The notes under the pieces: model-generated
What the model saw: the letters and a program-made list of their open reading frames with translations, nothing else
What the model was told of the DNA's origin: nothing
The model's database searches: none
Shown here: positions 38,056-45,896 of the stretch, in pieces
Layout of the letters: each line of letters starts with the position of its first letter
How positions within the stretch are numbered: position 1 is the first letter of the stretch
Position numbers and translations under genes: made by a program
From: Thalassovita mediterranea
GTDB taxonomy: Bacteria; Pseudomonadota; Alphaproteobacteria; Rhodobacterales; Rhodobacteraceae
Direction of reading: 5' to 3'
Assembly: GCF_001458435.1 (NCBI RefSeq)
Contig: NZ_CYSF01000007.1
Span: 186,001 to 250,000 of the forward strand
DNA: 64,000 nucleotides

Positions 38056-40095
38056 CTAACTTACCTCGTGCAGCACGTCCAGAAAGGCCGCGCCAAATCT
38101 TTCTGCGCGTTTGTCGCCCAGCAGGCGTTCCATCGCGCTGGCATCCTGCGGGCGCATCTGCGCCACTTTCGCAAGCATGGAGGCCGAGCAGCTCAGCGGT
38201 TTGTCGAGGCCATCCGCCCCCCGCGCCAGATCTGCCTGTACCTCCAATAACCGATCATAGAGCGATCCGGCGGCGCGACCAGCCAGCTTGCGCCGTTGGG
38301 GGTGCACATCCTCTGTCGCGCCGGTGATGATGGCCAGAAAATCAGCGCCGTAGCGTTCCAGCTTCTTGGCGCCGACACCGTTGATGCGGGCCATGCCGTC
38401 CAGATTGGTGGGCCGGGTTTCCGCCATTTCAATCAGCGTGCGGTCGTTAAAGATCACATAGGGCGGCACATTGCCCGCCTCTGCCAGCGCGCGCCGTTTG
38501 GCCTTCAGCGCGGACAGTAGCGGCGCGTCTTCTTCGCTGACCAGCGCCTTTACAGCGGGGCGGCGTTTGGCCGATGTGATGCTGTCCTTGCGCAGCATGA
38601 TCTTTTCCTGATCGCGCAGGATCGGCAGGGCGGTGTCAGTCATCCGCAGGGCACCGTGGCGTTCGGGATCGGGGCGGATCAGATCATGCCCCATCATTTG
38701 CCGGAAAATCGCCTGCCACTGGGGACGGGTATAAGCCTTGCCCACGCCGAAAGTGGGCAGTTGATCATGACCACGGGCAGAAATCCGGTCATTGGTGTTG
38801 CCCAACAGGATTTCGATCAGATGACCGGATCCATACCATTCCTCGGTCCGCAGGATCGCCGATAGGGCCATGCGCACCGGTTGGGTGCCGTCAAACACCT
38901 CGGGCGGGGTGTCGCACAGGTCACACTTGCCGCATGTCACCTCATCCTCGCCGAAATAGCCCAGCAGGGTTTTGCGGCGACATTCCAACGCCTCTGCCAA
39001 TCCCAGCAGGGAGTTCAGCCGCGCATGATCCGCCATCCGGCGTTCGGGGGGCGCAAGGCCTTCGTCAATCTGGTTGCGGCGCAGGCGGATGTCGTCGGGA
39101 CCAAACAGCGTCAGGGTTTCGGCGGGGCCGCCATCACGGCCCGCACGACCGATTTCCTGATAATAGGCCTCGATCGATTTGGGCAGGTCCGCATGGGCAA
39201 CCCAGCGGATGTCGGGTTTATCGACGCCCATGCCAAAGGCGACGGTGGCGACGACGATCAGCCCGTCCTCTTTTTGAAAACGAACCTCGGTGATGCGGCG
39301 ATCTTCGGCATCCATGCCGCCGTGATAATGCGCAGCAGCATGGCCGTTTTCGCGCAGCGCGGCGGCCAGTTTTTCGGTTTTTGAACGGGTGCCGCAATAG
39401 ACGATGCCCGACTGTCCCTTGCGCGCGGCGGCGAAGTTCAGGATCTGCGTGCGCGGGTTGTTCTTGGCGGCAAAGGCTAGATGGATATTGGGCCGGTCAA
39501 AGCCACGCAGGAAGGTGGCGGGCTGTTCATCGTCAAACAGGCGGTTGACAATTTCCGCCTGCGTTTCGGCGTCCGCCGTCGCGGTAAAGGCCGCCAGCGG
39601 CACGCCCAAGGCGCGGCGCAATTCACCGATGCGCAGGTAATCAGGGCGGAAGTCATGGCCCCACTGGCTGACGCAATGCGCCTCATCCACTGCGATCAGA
39701 TTGACGTTGATCCGCCGCAGCATGCCCAAGGCCGATCCCGCGCTAAGACGTTCGGGTGCGATGTAGAGGAGTTTCAGCCGCCCCTCTTCCAGTGCGTCCC
39801 AGACGGCATCGGTTTCCTCTTGTGTGTTACCAGAGGTCAGCGCGCCCGCTTCAATCCCTGCCTCACGCAACCCGCGCACCTGATCACGCATCAGCGCGAT
39901 GAGCGGCGATATCACCACCGTAACACCCTCGCGCATCAGCGCAGGCAATTGGAAACACAGGGATTTACCGCCACCCGTGGGCATGATCGCCAGGGTGTTC
40001 TGGCCATTGGCCACAGCTTCGACTACCTCTTCCTGCCCGGGGCGGAAGGCGTCAAAGCCAAAATATTCGCTCAGAAGCGTGGCAGCGCTTGGCAT
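38056..40095 (-). CDS. recQ: ATP-dependent DNA helicase RecQ
   Basis: 3'-5' superfamily-2 helicase for recombination and repair. 679 residues from ATG 40095 (MPSAATLLSEYFGFDAFRPG) behind AGGAT; an in-frame TTG at 40107 also exists. Helicase motifs: MPTGGGKSLCFQLP (Walker A), AVDEAHCVSQWGHDFRPDY, AFTATAD, YYQEIGRAGRDG. The zinc site is C-(8)-CGKCDLC. A winged-helix RQC region and an HRDC domain (about 525-600, PYVIFNDRTLIEMAETRP) follow. It heads the recQ-yaaA-M23 run; a 30-base gap separates it from yaaA. Confidence 0.96.
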   Translation of the reverse strand: MPSAATLLSEYFGFDAFRPGQEEVVEAVANGQNTLAIMPTGGGKSLCFQLPALMREGVTVVISPLIALMRDQVRGLREAGIEAGALTSGNTQEETDAVWDALEEGRLKLLYIAPERLSAGSALGMLRRINVNLIAVDEAHCVSQWGHDFRPDYLRIGELRRALGVPLAAFTATADAETQAEIVNRLFDDEQPATFLRGFDRPNIHLAFAAKNNPRTQILNFAAARKGQSGIVYCGTRSKTEKLAAALRENGHAAAHYHGGMDAEDRRITEVRFQKEDGLIVVATVAFGMGVDKPDIRWVAHADLPKSIEAYYQEIGRAGRDGGPAETLTLFGPDDIRLRRNQIDEGLAPPERRMADHARLNSLLGLAEALECRRKTLLGYFGEDEVTCGKCDLCDTPPEVFDGTQPVRMALSAILRTEEWYGSGHLIEILLGNTNDRISARGHDQLPTFGVGKAYTRPQWQAIFRQMMGHDLIRPDPERHGALRMTDTALPILRDQEKIMLRKDSITSAKRRPAVKALVSEEDAPLLSALKAKRRALAEAGNVPPYVIFNDRTLIEMAETRPTNLDGMARINGVGAKKLERYGADFLAIITGATEDVHPQRRKLAGRAAGSLYDRLLEVQADLARGADGLDKPLSCSASMLAKVAQMRPQDASAMERLLGDKRAERFGAAFLDVLHEVS

Positions 40096-40156
40096 GGGAT
40101 CCTGCAACAGTGTCTATATCTGCTCTTGCAGGTGTTTTCCCATACCACGGCTAGGG

Positions 40157-40184
40157 GGACAAGTGCGGATGCCCGCACTGGTCC
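40157..40184. repeat. Stable hairpin between yggT and recQ
   Basis: AGTGCGG (40162-40168) pairs with CCGCACT (40173-40179) across ATGC; GGAC and GTCC extend it by four pairs after one mismatch. There is no T run on either strand, so it is not a standard terminator. Confidence 0.5.
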
Positions 40185-40196
40185 AATTGGCGCAGC

Positions 40197-40484
40197 TTAG
40201 TAGAAGGCCGAGATGTTGTTCATCAGGATGATGCGTACCGCGTAAATGCCCACCAGCACCACCAGCGGCGCCAGATCAATCCCGCTCATCGGGGGCAGGA
40301 CACGGCGCACGGGGCCATAGATCGGTTCCAGAATGCGGTTCAGCATGTACCAGATCTGCCCCACCAACTGTTGGCGCACATTCAGCACCTGAAAGTTGAT
40401 CAGCCAGGACATGATCACATGGGCGATCAAGAAGAACCACAGGATATCAAGCACCAACAACAGGATCTGGATCAGGGACAGCAT
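40197..40484 (-). CDS. YggT-family membrane protein
   Basis: 95 residues, with two hydrophobic segments (about 5-30 and 68-90) flanking the family signature LNRILEPIYGPVRRVLPPMS and IDLAPLVVLV. YggT proteins are small inner-membrane proteins linked to cell-shape, division or osmotic-stress phenotypes, with no agreed biochemical role. The stop is 102 bases before the recQ start on the same strand. Confidence 0.9.
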   Translation of the reverse strand: MLSLIQILLLVLDILWFFLIAHVIMSWLINFQVLNVRQQLVGQIWYMLNRILEPIYGPVRRVLPPMSGIDLAPLVVLVGIYAVRIILMNNISAFY

Positions 40485-40633
40485 AAATGGACCTCAAAGT
40501 AGACGTATGCCCAACAGGTAAGCCCGCAAGCGCCCCGAAGCAAGGGCTTGCCTTGACTTGACGCTCGGTTGCGCTTGACCTTCGGGTGGATCGGGTCAAC
40601 TCAGCGGTTCGTAAACCCGCAGGAGAGCCCGCC

Positions 40634-41167
40634 ATGTATCCTTATTTGCGCATGATGAAAGAAATCATCAAAAACCGCAAAGCACCGCCTTTGGCCTTTG
40701 ATGAGGTGCATGTATCCCATCATCGGGTGTGGCTGTCCGACATCGACCAATTCATCGAATTGAACAATGGCCGTACCCTGATGCTGTACGATCTGGGGCG
40801 CGTTCCGATGGGTTTGCGTGTCGGTTTGTCCGGCGCGATGCGCGCCAATTGCTGGGGCATGGCCGTTGCTGGTGCCTGTGTGCGCTACCGTCGTCGCCTA
40901 CGTCCGTTTGAAAAGTTTGAGATGCGCACCCGTGGCCTCGGTTGGGATGAGCGGTTTTTCTACATCGATCAGCAGATCTGGAAACAGGACGGCGAATGCG
41001 CCAACCACGCGGTATTCCGCACGGCTGTCACGGATCGCAACGGAATTGTACCCACAGCCAAAGTGATCGCTGCAATTGATTCGAACGCCGAAAACAAACC
41101 TTTGCCTGACTGGGTGCAGGACTGGCTGGAAGCCGAGGATAACCGCCCCTGGCCGCCGCAGCGCTAA
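40634..41167 (+). CDS. Hotdog-fold acyl-CoA thioesterase-like protein
   Basis: 177 residues from ATG 40634 (MYPYLRMMKEIIKNR) behind AGGAGAG; the frame upstream to 40586 is not needed. Hotdog-fold features resembling 4-hydroxybenzoyl-CoA/THEM6-type thioesterases are present: VWLSDIDQFIELNNGRTLML with a catalytic-type Asp, the glycine-rich turn, and the strand RYRRRLRPFEKFEMRTRGLG. The substrate is unknown. It is convergent with nothing close and followed 105 bases later by an MFS gene. Confidence 0.82.
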   Translation: MYPYLRMMKEIIKNRKAPPLAFDEVHVSHHRVWLSDIDQFIELNNGRTLMLYDLGRVPMGLRVGLSGAMRANCWGMAVAGACVRYRRRLRPFEKFEMRTRGLGWDERFFYIDQQIWKQDGECANHAVFRTAVTDRNGIVPTAKVIAAIDSNAENKPLPDWVQDWLEAEDNRPWPPQR

Positions 41168-41272
41168 GGGCGCGATCCACCACAAAGCGCGCTGGAACCT
41201 CCGGGCGCTCTTGTCAGGGCGCTGATTGCCCTGTCATAACGACTGGGGGATACGAGCAGGTTAGGACACAAC

Positions 41273-42610
41273 ATGCGCAAGCGCATCTGGGGTTGGTTTT
41301 TCTTTGATTGGGCATCGCAGCCGTACAACACGCTGCTGATCACCTTTATTTTTGCGCCCTATATCAAAGAGCTGATTGGCGATGGCGCGCAGGCGCAGGC
41401 CGCTTGGGCCTTTGGCATTGCGGCGGCGGGGATCGTGATTGCGGTGTTGGCCCCGATCCTTGGGGCGCTGGCCGACGCAGCGGGCAACCGGATGCGTTGG
41501 ATCTGGCTGTTTTCAGCGATGTATGTCATCGGCGCCTCTGGTGTCTGGTGGGCAGCCCCGGACAACTTTAACCTGATTGCGACGCTGATGTTCTTTGCCA
41601 TCGGTATGATCGGGATGGAATTTGCGACGATTTTCACCAACTCCATGCTGCCGGATCTGGGCACCAAAGAAGAGATCGGCAAGATTTCAGGCAATGGCTG
41701 GGCCTTTGGCTATATAGGCGGCCTGATTGCGCTGGTGGTGATGCTCTTGTTCTTTGCCGAAAGTGCGGCAACCGGCAAAACCTTCATCGGGCTATCGCCA
41801 GCATTTGGACTGGATCCCGAGATGCGCGAAGGCACCCGATTTGTCGGGCCGCTGACTGCGCTGTGGTACGTGGTGTTTATGGTGCCGTTTTTCCTGTGGG
41901 TCCGTGACCCCAAACCGCCGCGCGCCCCTAAAGGTGCGATCAAAACAGCGCTGCGCAGTTTGGTTGGGACCATCCGGAGTTTGCCGCAGACGCCGTCCCT
42001 TTTCGCCTATCTTGGCAGTTCGATGTTCTACCGTGATGCGTTGAATGGCATGTACACCTTTGGTGGCATTTATGCCGCGGGAACACTGAATTGGACCGTC
42101 GTCGACACCGGTATTTTCGGCATTGTTGCAATTATCGCCGGAGCGGTGTTTGCGGTTCTGGGCGGTCACGCTGATGCGCGTTTTGGCCCTAAACCAGTGA
42201 TCACCATTTGCATCCTCATCCTTAGCTTTGTGGCCGTGTCGATCGTGTTCGTCTCGCGTGAAAGCGTTTACGGGATTGCCGTGGATGCAGACTCTAACCT
42301 GCCGGACATTGCGTTTTATGTGTTTGGGGCACTGATCGGCGCAGCGGGCGGGGTGATCCAATCCGCCAGCCGGACTATGATGGTGCGCCAGGCCAATCCT
42401 GGCAAAATGGCAGAGAGTTTTGGTCTGTACGCCTTGGCGGGCAAAGCGACGTCATTCTTGGCGCCGACGCTGATTGGAGTCGCAACCGTGGTCACTGGCA
42501 GCCAGCAAATGGGCGTATCGCCGCTTATCGGGCTTTTCCTTGTGGGGTTGATCTTGCTAGCGTGGGTTAAACCGCACGGGGACAACGACGGATGGCAGCA
42601 CACTTCTTGA
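41273..42610 (+). CDS. MFS transporter, UMF1/Atg22-like
   Basis: 445 residues with about 12 membrane helices. The N-terminus MRKRIWGWFFFDWASQPYNT is typical of the UMF1 family related to yeast vacuolar Atg22 amino-acid effluxers. GALADAAGNRMRWIWLFS and GGVIQSASRTMMVRQANPG are MFS loop motifs, and a long cytoplasmic loop (about 205-235, DPKPPRAPKG) is visible. The substrate is unknown; amino acid export is possible. Its 3' end overlaps mepA by 19 bases, so the two are cotranscribed. Confidence 0.9.
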   Translation: MRKRIWGWFFFDWASQPYNTLLITFIFAPYIKELIGDGAQAQAAWAFGIAAAGIVIAVLAPILGALADAAGNRMRWIWLFSAMYVIGASGVWWAAPDNFNLIATLMFFAIGMIGMEFATIFTNSMLPDLGTKEEIGKISGNGWAFGYIGGLIALVVMLLFFAESAATGKTFIGLSPAFGLDPEMREGTRFVGPLTALWYVVFMVPFFLWVRDPKPPRAPKGAIKTALRSLVGTIRSLPQTPSLFAYLGSSMFYRDALNGMYTFGGIYAAGTLNWTVVDTGIFGIVAIIAGAVFAVLGGHADARFGPKPVITICILILSFVAVSIVFVSRESVYGIAVDADSNLPDIAFYVFGALIGAAGGVIQSASRTMMVRQANPGKMAESFGLYALAGKATSFLAPTLIGVATVVTGSQQMGVSPLIGLFLVGLILLAWVKPHGDNDGWQHTS

Positions 42611-43539
42611 AATCGGTAGGCTTTCTGGCTGCGCTTATGCTGGTCGCGGGCTGTATGTCCGATGCGCCTGATACCTCTTCTGCAGCGCCTGTGTTGGCCA
42701 GTCAGGATGATATTCCGACGCATATGCGCGGTGTGCCTGCCAAACAATTGTTTGGTGCTGCCCAGTCCGGATCGGATCAGACGCCTCATGCCTATGGCAG
42801 CTACGCCAAGGGATGTCTGGCCGGCGGTGTGGAGCTGCCTGAAACTGGCCCAACGTGGCAGGCCATGCGCCTTAGCCGCAATCGCAATTGGGGCCATCCT
42901 GATACCATTGATTTCCTAAAGGATTTGTCGCGCGCTGCGGCCAAGCAACCGGGCTGGGAAGGTATCTATGTCGGGGACCTGAGCCAGCCGCGCGGCGGCC
43001 CGATGCTGAGCGGTCACCGCAGTCATCAGATGGGGTTGGACGCGGATATCTGGATGTTGCCGCCCAAGCGGCTGAACCTCAGCCGCGCTGAACGCGAAAA
43101 CCTGTCGTCGATCTCCATGCGCCGCGCCAATGGGGCCTATGTGAATTCCGATTGGACGCCACAGCATCATGAAGTGATGAAAGCGGCTGCTTCGGATCCG
43201 CGAGTTGCACGGATTTTTGTCTTCCCCGGTGCCAAGGTGCAGATGTGCAAGGATGCCAAGGGCGACCGCAGCTGGCTGCGCAAAATCCGTCCGTGGTGGG
43301 GGCACCACTACCATTTCCACGTCCGTCTGCATTGCCCCGAGGGCATGAAGGGCTGCGTGGATCAAACACCAGTGCCCGCCGGTGACGGATGCGACGCGGC
43401 AGAGGAATGGGTTCAGGACATCCTGTTCCCGCCGCCCCCGAAACCCGTCGACCCCAACGCGCCCAAGCCCAAACCCAAAGGTCCCCTCACGCTAGCAGGC
43501 TTACCCGCACAATGCGTAAACGTCTTACAGTCGCGCTAG
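42592..43539 (+). CDS. mepA: Penicillin-insensitive murein endopeptidase, lipoprotein
   Basis: LAS-family zinc DD-endopeptidase cleaving D-Ala-mDAP cross-links in murein. 315 residues; lipobox LVAG with Cys21 makes it a predicted lipoprotein. Metal ligands lie in GHRSHQMGLDADIWM and in HHYHFHVRLHC. Six cysteines (for example KGCLAGG, VQMCKDA, LHCPEGMKGC) fit the disulfides of MepA. The C-terminus is Pro/Lys-rich (PPPPKPVDPNAPKPKPKG). It overlaps the upstream MFS gene by 19 bases and the downstream esterase gene by 28. Confidence 0.95.
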   Translation: MAAHFLKSVGFLAALMLVAGCMSDAPDTSSAAPVLASQDDIPTHMRGVPAKQLFGAAQSGSDQTPHAYGSYAKGCLAGGVELPETGPTWQAMRLSRNRNWGHPDTIDFLKDLSRAAAKQPGWEGIYVGDLSQPRGGPMLSGHRSHQMGLDADIWMLPPKRLNLSRAERENLSSISMRRANGAYVNSDWTPQHHEVMKAAASDPRVARIFVFPGAKVQMCKDAKGDRSWLRKIRPWWGHHYHFHVRLHCPEGMKGCVDQTPVPAGDGCDAAEEWVQDILFPPPPKPVDPNAPKPKPKGPLTLAGLPAQCVNVLQSR

Positions 43540-44420
43540 TTGCGCTGGGCGCAGTGCTTCTGACGGTTTCGGGCCGTGCAGAGAGCGTATCGCAAATACA
43601 ATTCCAGTCGCGCTATGTCTGGAACGAAGAGTTTGACGGATTCGGTGGTCTGTCCGCGATTGAGGTGGCCGCCAACGGACGTGACTTTCTGGCGTTGACC
43701 GATCGCATGACCCTGATTGAGGGGACACTGCTGCGTTCTGGTGGGCGTATCACGGGCGTTTCAGTGCAGCGCCATAAACGATTGCAGCGCCCCAAGGGCG
43801 TCACGTTGAAGCATTGGAAACGCGATTCCGAAGGATTGGCGCAACAGGCAGATGGAGCGTTTTATGTCAGTTTGGAACGGCTCAATCAGGTCTGGCGCTA
43901 CCCGCGCGCGTTTGGGGCGCCAACGGTGATGTCTAGTCACCCGGATTTTCATCGGTTCGCGCAAAATGCCGGCATAGAGGCCTTGGCGATTGACCGTCGC
44001 AACCGGGTTTATGCCGTGCCCGAGGAAGTGCCAGACAATCACAGCCAATTGCCACTTTACCGTTTGAACTCAAAGGGCTGGCAGATCCTCTACTACATCG
44101 AAGCCAGCGATGGCTTCTCTCCGGTTGGTGCGGACTTTGGGCCTGATGGACTATTCTACCTGTTGGAACGTCGCTTCTCAGGTATCGGGTTTCGCACCCG
44201 GCTCCGCCGTTTTGATCTAAACGCATTCGATGCCGCAGGAGAGGTGTTGTTGCGTACGGGCATTGGTACGCATGACAATCTGGAAGGTCTGTCGGTCTGG
44301 CGCGATGATGCCGGATTGATCCGTTTGACGATGATTGCGGATGACAATTTCAAGTTCTTCCAGACCAGTGAAATCGTTGAGTACATCATTGCGCCTGCAT
44401 CAGATACGGCTCATCGGTGA
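43512..44420 (+). CDS. Secreted phytase-like esterase-like protein
   Basis: 302 residues from ATG 43512 with a signal peptide (TVALVALGAVLLTVSGRAES). It resembles the 'esterase-like activity of phytase' family: GGLSAIEVAANGRDFLALTD, RDSEGLAQQADGAFYVSLER, GIEALAIDRRNRVYAVPE and HDNLEGLSVWRDD form repeated beta-propeller blades. The substrate is unknown. Its start lies inside the mepA 3' end, so it is translationally coupled to mepA, suggesting an envelope role. Confidence 0.82.
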   Translation: MRKRLTVALVALGAVLLTVSGRAESVSQIQFQSRYVWNEEFDGFGGLSAIEVAANGRDFLALTDRMTLIEGTLLRSGGRITGVSVQRHKRLQRPKGVTLKHWKRDSEGLAQQADGAFYVSLERLNQVWRYPRAFGAPTVMSSHPDFHRFAQNAGIEALAIDRRNRVYAVPEEVPDNHSQLPLYRLNSKGWQILYYIEASDGFSPVGADFGPDGLFYLLERRFSGIGFRTRLRRFDLNAFDAAGEVLLRTGIGTHDNLEGLSVWRDDAGLIRLTMIADDNFKFFQTSEIVEYIIAPASDTAHR

Positions 44421-44543
44421 CGTGGCTGCGGTTGTCCTACCTGCGCAAACCCCTTGCCAATAGCGTTTTGAGAGATTAAACGCCGCCCGTCCCTTGCAAA
44501 AAGGGGCCAAGTCGCCGCTACCTTGTCAAAACGGAAAACTGAC

Positions 44544-45176
44544 ATGAACAAATATCTTCCTGGCATTTTTGCCATGGCAGCCGTTGTGGTTGCCTCGAAC
44601 GTCCTGGTGCAGTTCCTCTACGGGGATTGGCTGACCTGGGGCGCTTTCACTTATCCTATCGCTTTCCTCGTCACTGATGTGATGAACCGCGTTTATGGCG
44701 TAGGCCCTGCCCGCCGTGTTGTAATCGCTGGTTTCATCGTCGGTGTGATCTGTTCGCTGATCGGCACGCAGATCATGTTGCAGGGCGATGGGTTCTCCTA
44801 TCCCGCTGTTACACTGCGTATCGCCATTGGGTCTGGCACTGCCTTCTTGGTGGCCCAGCTGACCGATGTGGCTGTGTTCAACCGTCTGCGCGAAGGCGCA
44901 TGGTGGCGTGCACCGCTGGCGTCGACGCTGATCGGTTCGTCGCTGGACACTGCGATCTTCTTCACCATCGCATTCTCGGGCGCGTTGACCTTTGTTGAGC
45001 CAGGCAATGACGTCTCTTGGGCCGGTGAAATGCTGCCGCTCTTGGGTACGGGGCCGGTTGCGCCGCTGTGGGTGTCGTTGGCTGTTGCAGATTGGATGGT
45101 AAAACTGTCGCTGGCACTGCTGGCTCTTGTACCATTCCGCATCATTGTGGGGTCGCTCACGGCACGGACCACATGA
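44544..45176 (+). CDS. VUT-family (queuosine precursor) transporter
   Basis: 210 residues from ATG 44544 (MNKYLPGIFAMAAVVVASNV); an upstream TTG at 44523 is less likely. About six membrane helices. The COG1738/YhhQ-type pattern is seen in WGAFTYPIAFLVTDVMNRVY, LRIAIGSGTAFLVAQLTDV and FNRLREG. E. coli YhhQ takes up queuosine precursors (preQ0/preQ1). This protein may do so. A hairpin CCCTT/AAGGG lies at 44491-44505, but I cannot match a preQ1 riboswitch. Confidence 0.87.
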   Translation: MNKYLPGIFAMAAVVVASNVLVQFLYGDWLTWGAFTYPIAFLVTDVMNRVYGVGPARRVVIAGFIVGVICSLIGTQIMLQGDGFSYPAVTLRIAIGSGTAFLVAQLTDVAVFNRLREGAWWRAPLASTLIGSSLDTAIFFTIAFSGALTFVEPGNDVSWAGEMLPLLGTGPVAPLWVSLAVADWMVKLSLALLALVPFRIIVGSLTARTT

Positions 45177-45183
45177 TTTTGTT

Positions 45184-45211
45184 TTGACATTGGGCAAATC
45201 TGTGTCACGCT
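45184..45211 (+). promoter_or_regulatory. Promoter of the SD/anti-SD small transcript
   Basis: Consensus TTGACA at 45184-45189, 16 bases, CACGCT at 45206-45211. The arrangement matches the TTGACA-N16-TACGCT promoter at 58115. Predicted start is about 45218. Confidence 0.5.
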
Positions 45212-45245
45212 GAGGTTATCTTAAACTTCAGAAAGGAGGTGCCTA

Positions 45246-45302
45246 GTGTCTAATGGGATCATGGAGAACGGTGTCGGGACAATTCTGGAGGATCGAAGCT
45301 GA
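45246..45302 (+). CDS. 18-residue peptide ORF inside the small transcript
   Basis: GTG 45246 lies six bases after AGGAGG of a perfect ribosome site. The frame encodes MSNGIMENGVGTILEDRS with TGA at 45300-45302. I do not recognise it. An overlapping frame from ATG 45253 encodes 21 residues, with two Trp, but its ribosome-site spacing is poor. Confidence 0.4.
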   Translation: MSNGIMENGVGTILEDRS

Positions 45303-45375
45303 GGCAGCCCTTGGCTGAGAAACCGCTGGAGTTGGGTCAAACCTAACCGGACCACCTCCTTTAACCCCTAGGGTC

Positions 45376-45406
45376 GGGCCCATATCGGGTGCGGCCCTTT
45401 TCTTTT
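45376..45406 (+). terminator. Terminator of the small transcript
   Basis: GGGCC (45376-45380) pairs with GGCCC (45393-45397) across 12 bases and is followed by TTTTCTTTT. Confidence 0.65.
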
Positions 45407-45432
45407 GCGCGGATTTCAGGGATCTTGGCGCC

Positions 45433-45852
45433 ATGTTACGGGTCACTGACGATATCAGCATCGCCGATTGGGAGATTAGCGAACAGTTCATCCGGGCCTC
45501 TGGCCCCGGTGGGCAGAACGTCAATAAGGTGTCCACCGCCGTTGAACTGCGGTTTGAGGCGGAACGTTCCCCAAATTTGCCCGGTCCGGTGAAGGCGCGG
45601 CTGAAACGGTTGGCAGGGCGGCGTTGGACTAAAGAGGGGGCATTGATCCTGTTTTGCGACGAAACCCGCAGTCAGGCACGCAACCGCGAGATTGTGCGTG
45701 AACGGTTGGTCGAACTAATCGAAAAGGCAACGCATCGCCCCAAGCGCCGCATTCCCACCAAACCCACCAAAGGCAGCCAGCGGCGCCGTTTGGATGCCAA
45801 AAAACAACGCGGCGAGGTCAAAGCGCTGCGCGGTCGGGTTTCCGATACGTAA
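45433..45852 (+). CDS. arfB: Alternative ribosome-rescue peptidyl-tRNA hydrolase ArfB
   Basis: 139 residues. ArfB (YaeJ) enters stalled ribosomes lacking a stop codon and hydrolyses peptidyl-tRNA. The catalytic GGQ is at residues 26-28 in SGPGGQNVNKVSTAVELRF. A basic C-terminal tail (KRRIPTKPTKGSQRRRLDAK) is the part that senses the empty mRNA channel. The length fits ArfB rather than release factors. It lies 27 bases after the terminator of the small SD/anti-SD transcript, itself suggestive of a translation-linked unit. Confidence 0.95.
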   Translation: MLRVTDDISIADWEISEQFIRASGPGGQNVNKVSTAVELRFEAERSPNLPGPVKARLKRLAGRRWTKEGALILFCDETRSQARNREIVRERLVELIEKATHRPKRRIPTKPTKGSQRRRLDAKKQRGEVKALRGRVSDT

Positions 45853-45896
45853 CTCTACGGTCTGTCCCTATGGTGTCAGCCGGACAATAGTGCGGG

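Larger units (their letters stand above)
45218..45406 (+). ncRNA. Predicted small structured transcript with pairing SD and anti-SD ends
   Basis: Bounded by a promoter (45184-45211) and a rho-independent terminator (45376-45406), giving about 190 bases. AAAGGAGGTG at 45232-45241, a perfect Shine-Dalgarno, is exactly complementary to CACCTCCTTT at 45353-45362, which equals the anti-SD end of 16S rRNA. The ten pairs would close a domain of 111 bases and hide the SD. An 18-codon ORF follows the SD. An inner TTGGGT-CAA-ACCTAA hairpin is possible at about 45332-45346. I do not recognise an RNA family. It may be a leader for arfB (45433), though the terminator separates them, or a free RNA. Confidence 0.5.

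Noticed and set aside
44421-44543. Possible preQ1 riboswitch ahead of the VUT transporter
   Set aside because: Only one small hairpin (CCCTT/AAGGG) is visible; the conserved preQ1 pseudoknot core cannot be matched by eye.
45301-45362. CTGAGA at 45315-45320, like the THI box of a TPP riboswitch
   Set aside because: The other conserved TPP blocks are missing and the neighbours are unrelated to thiamine.
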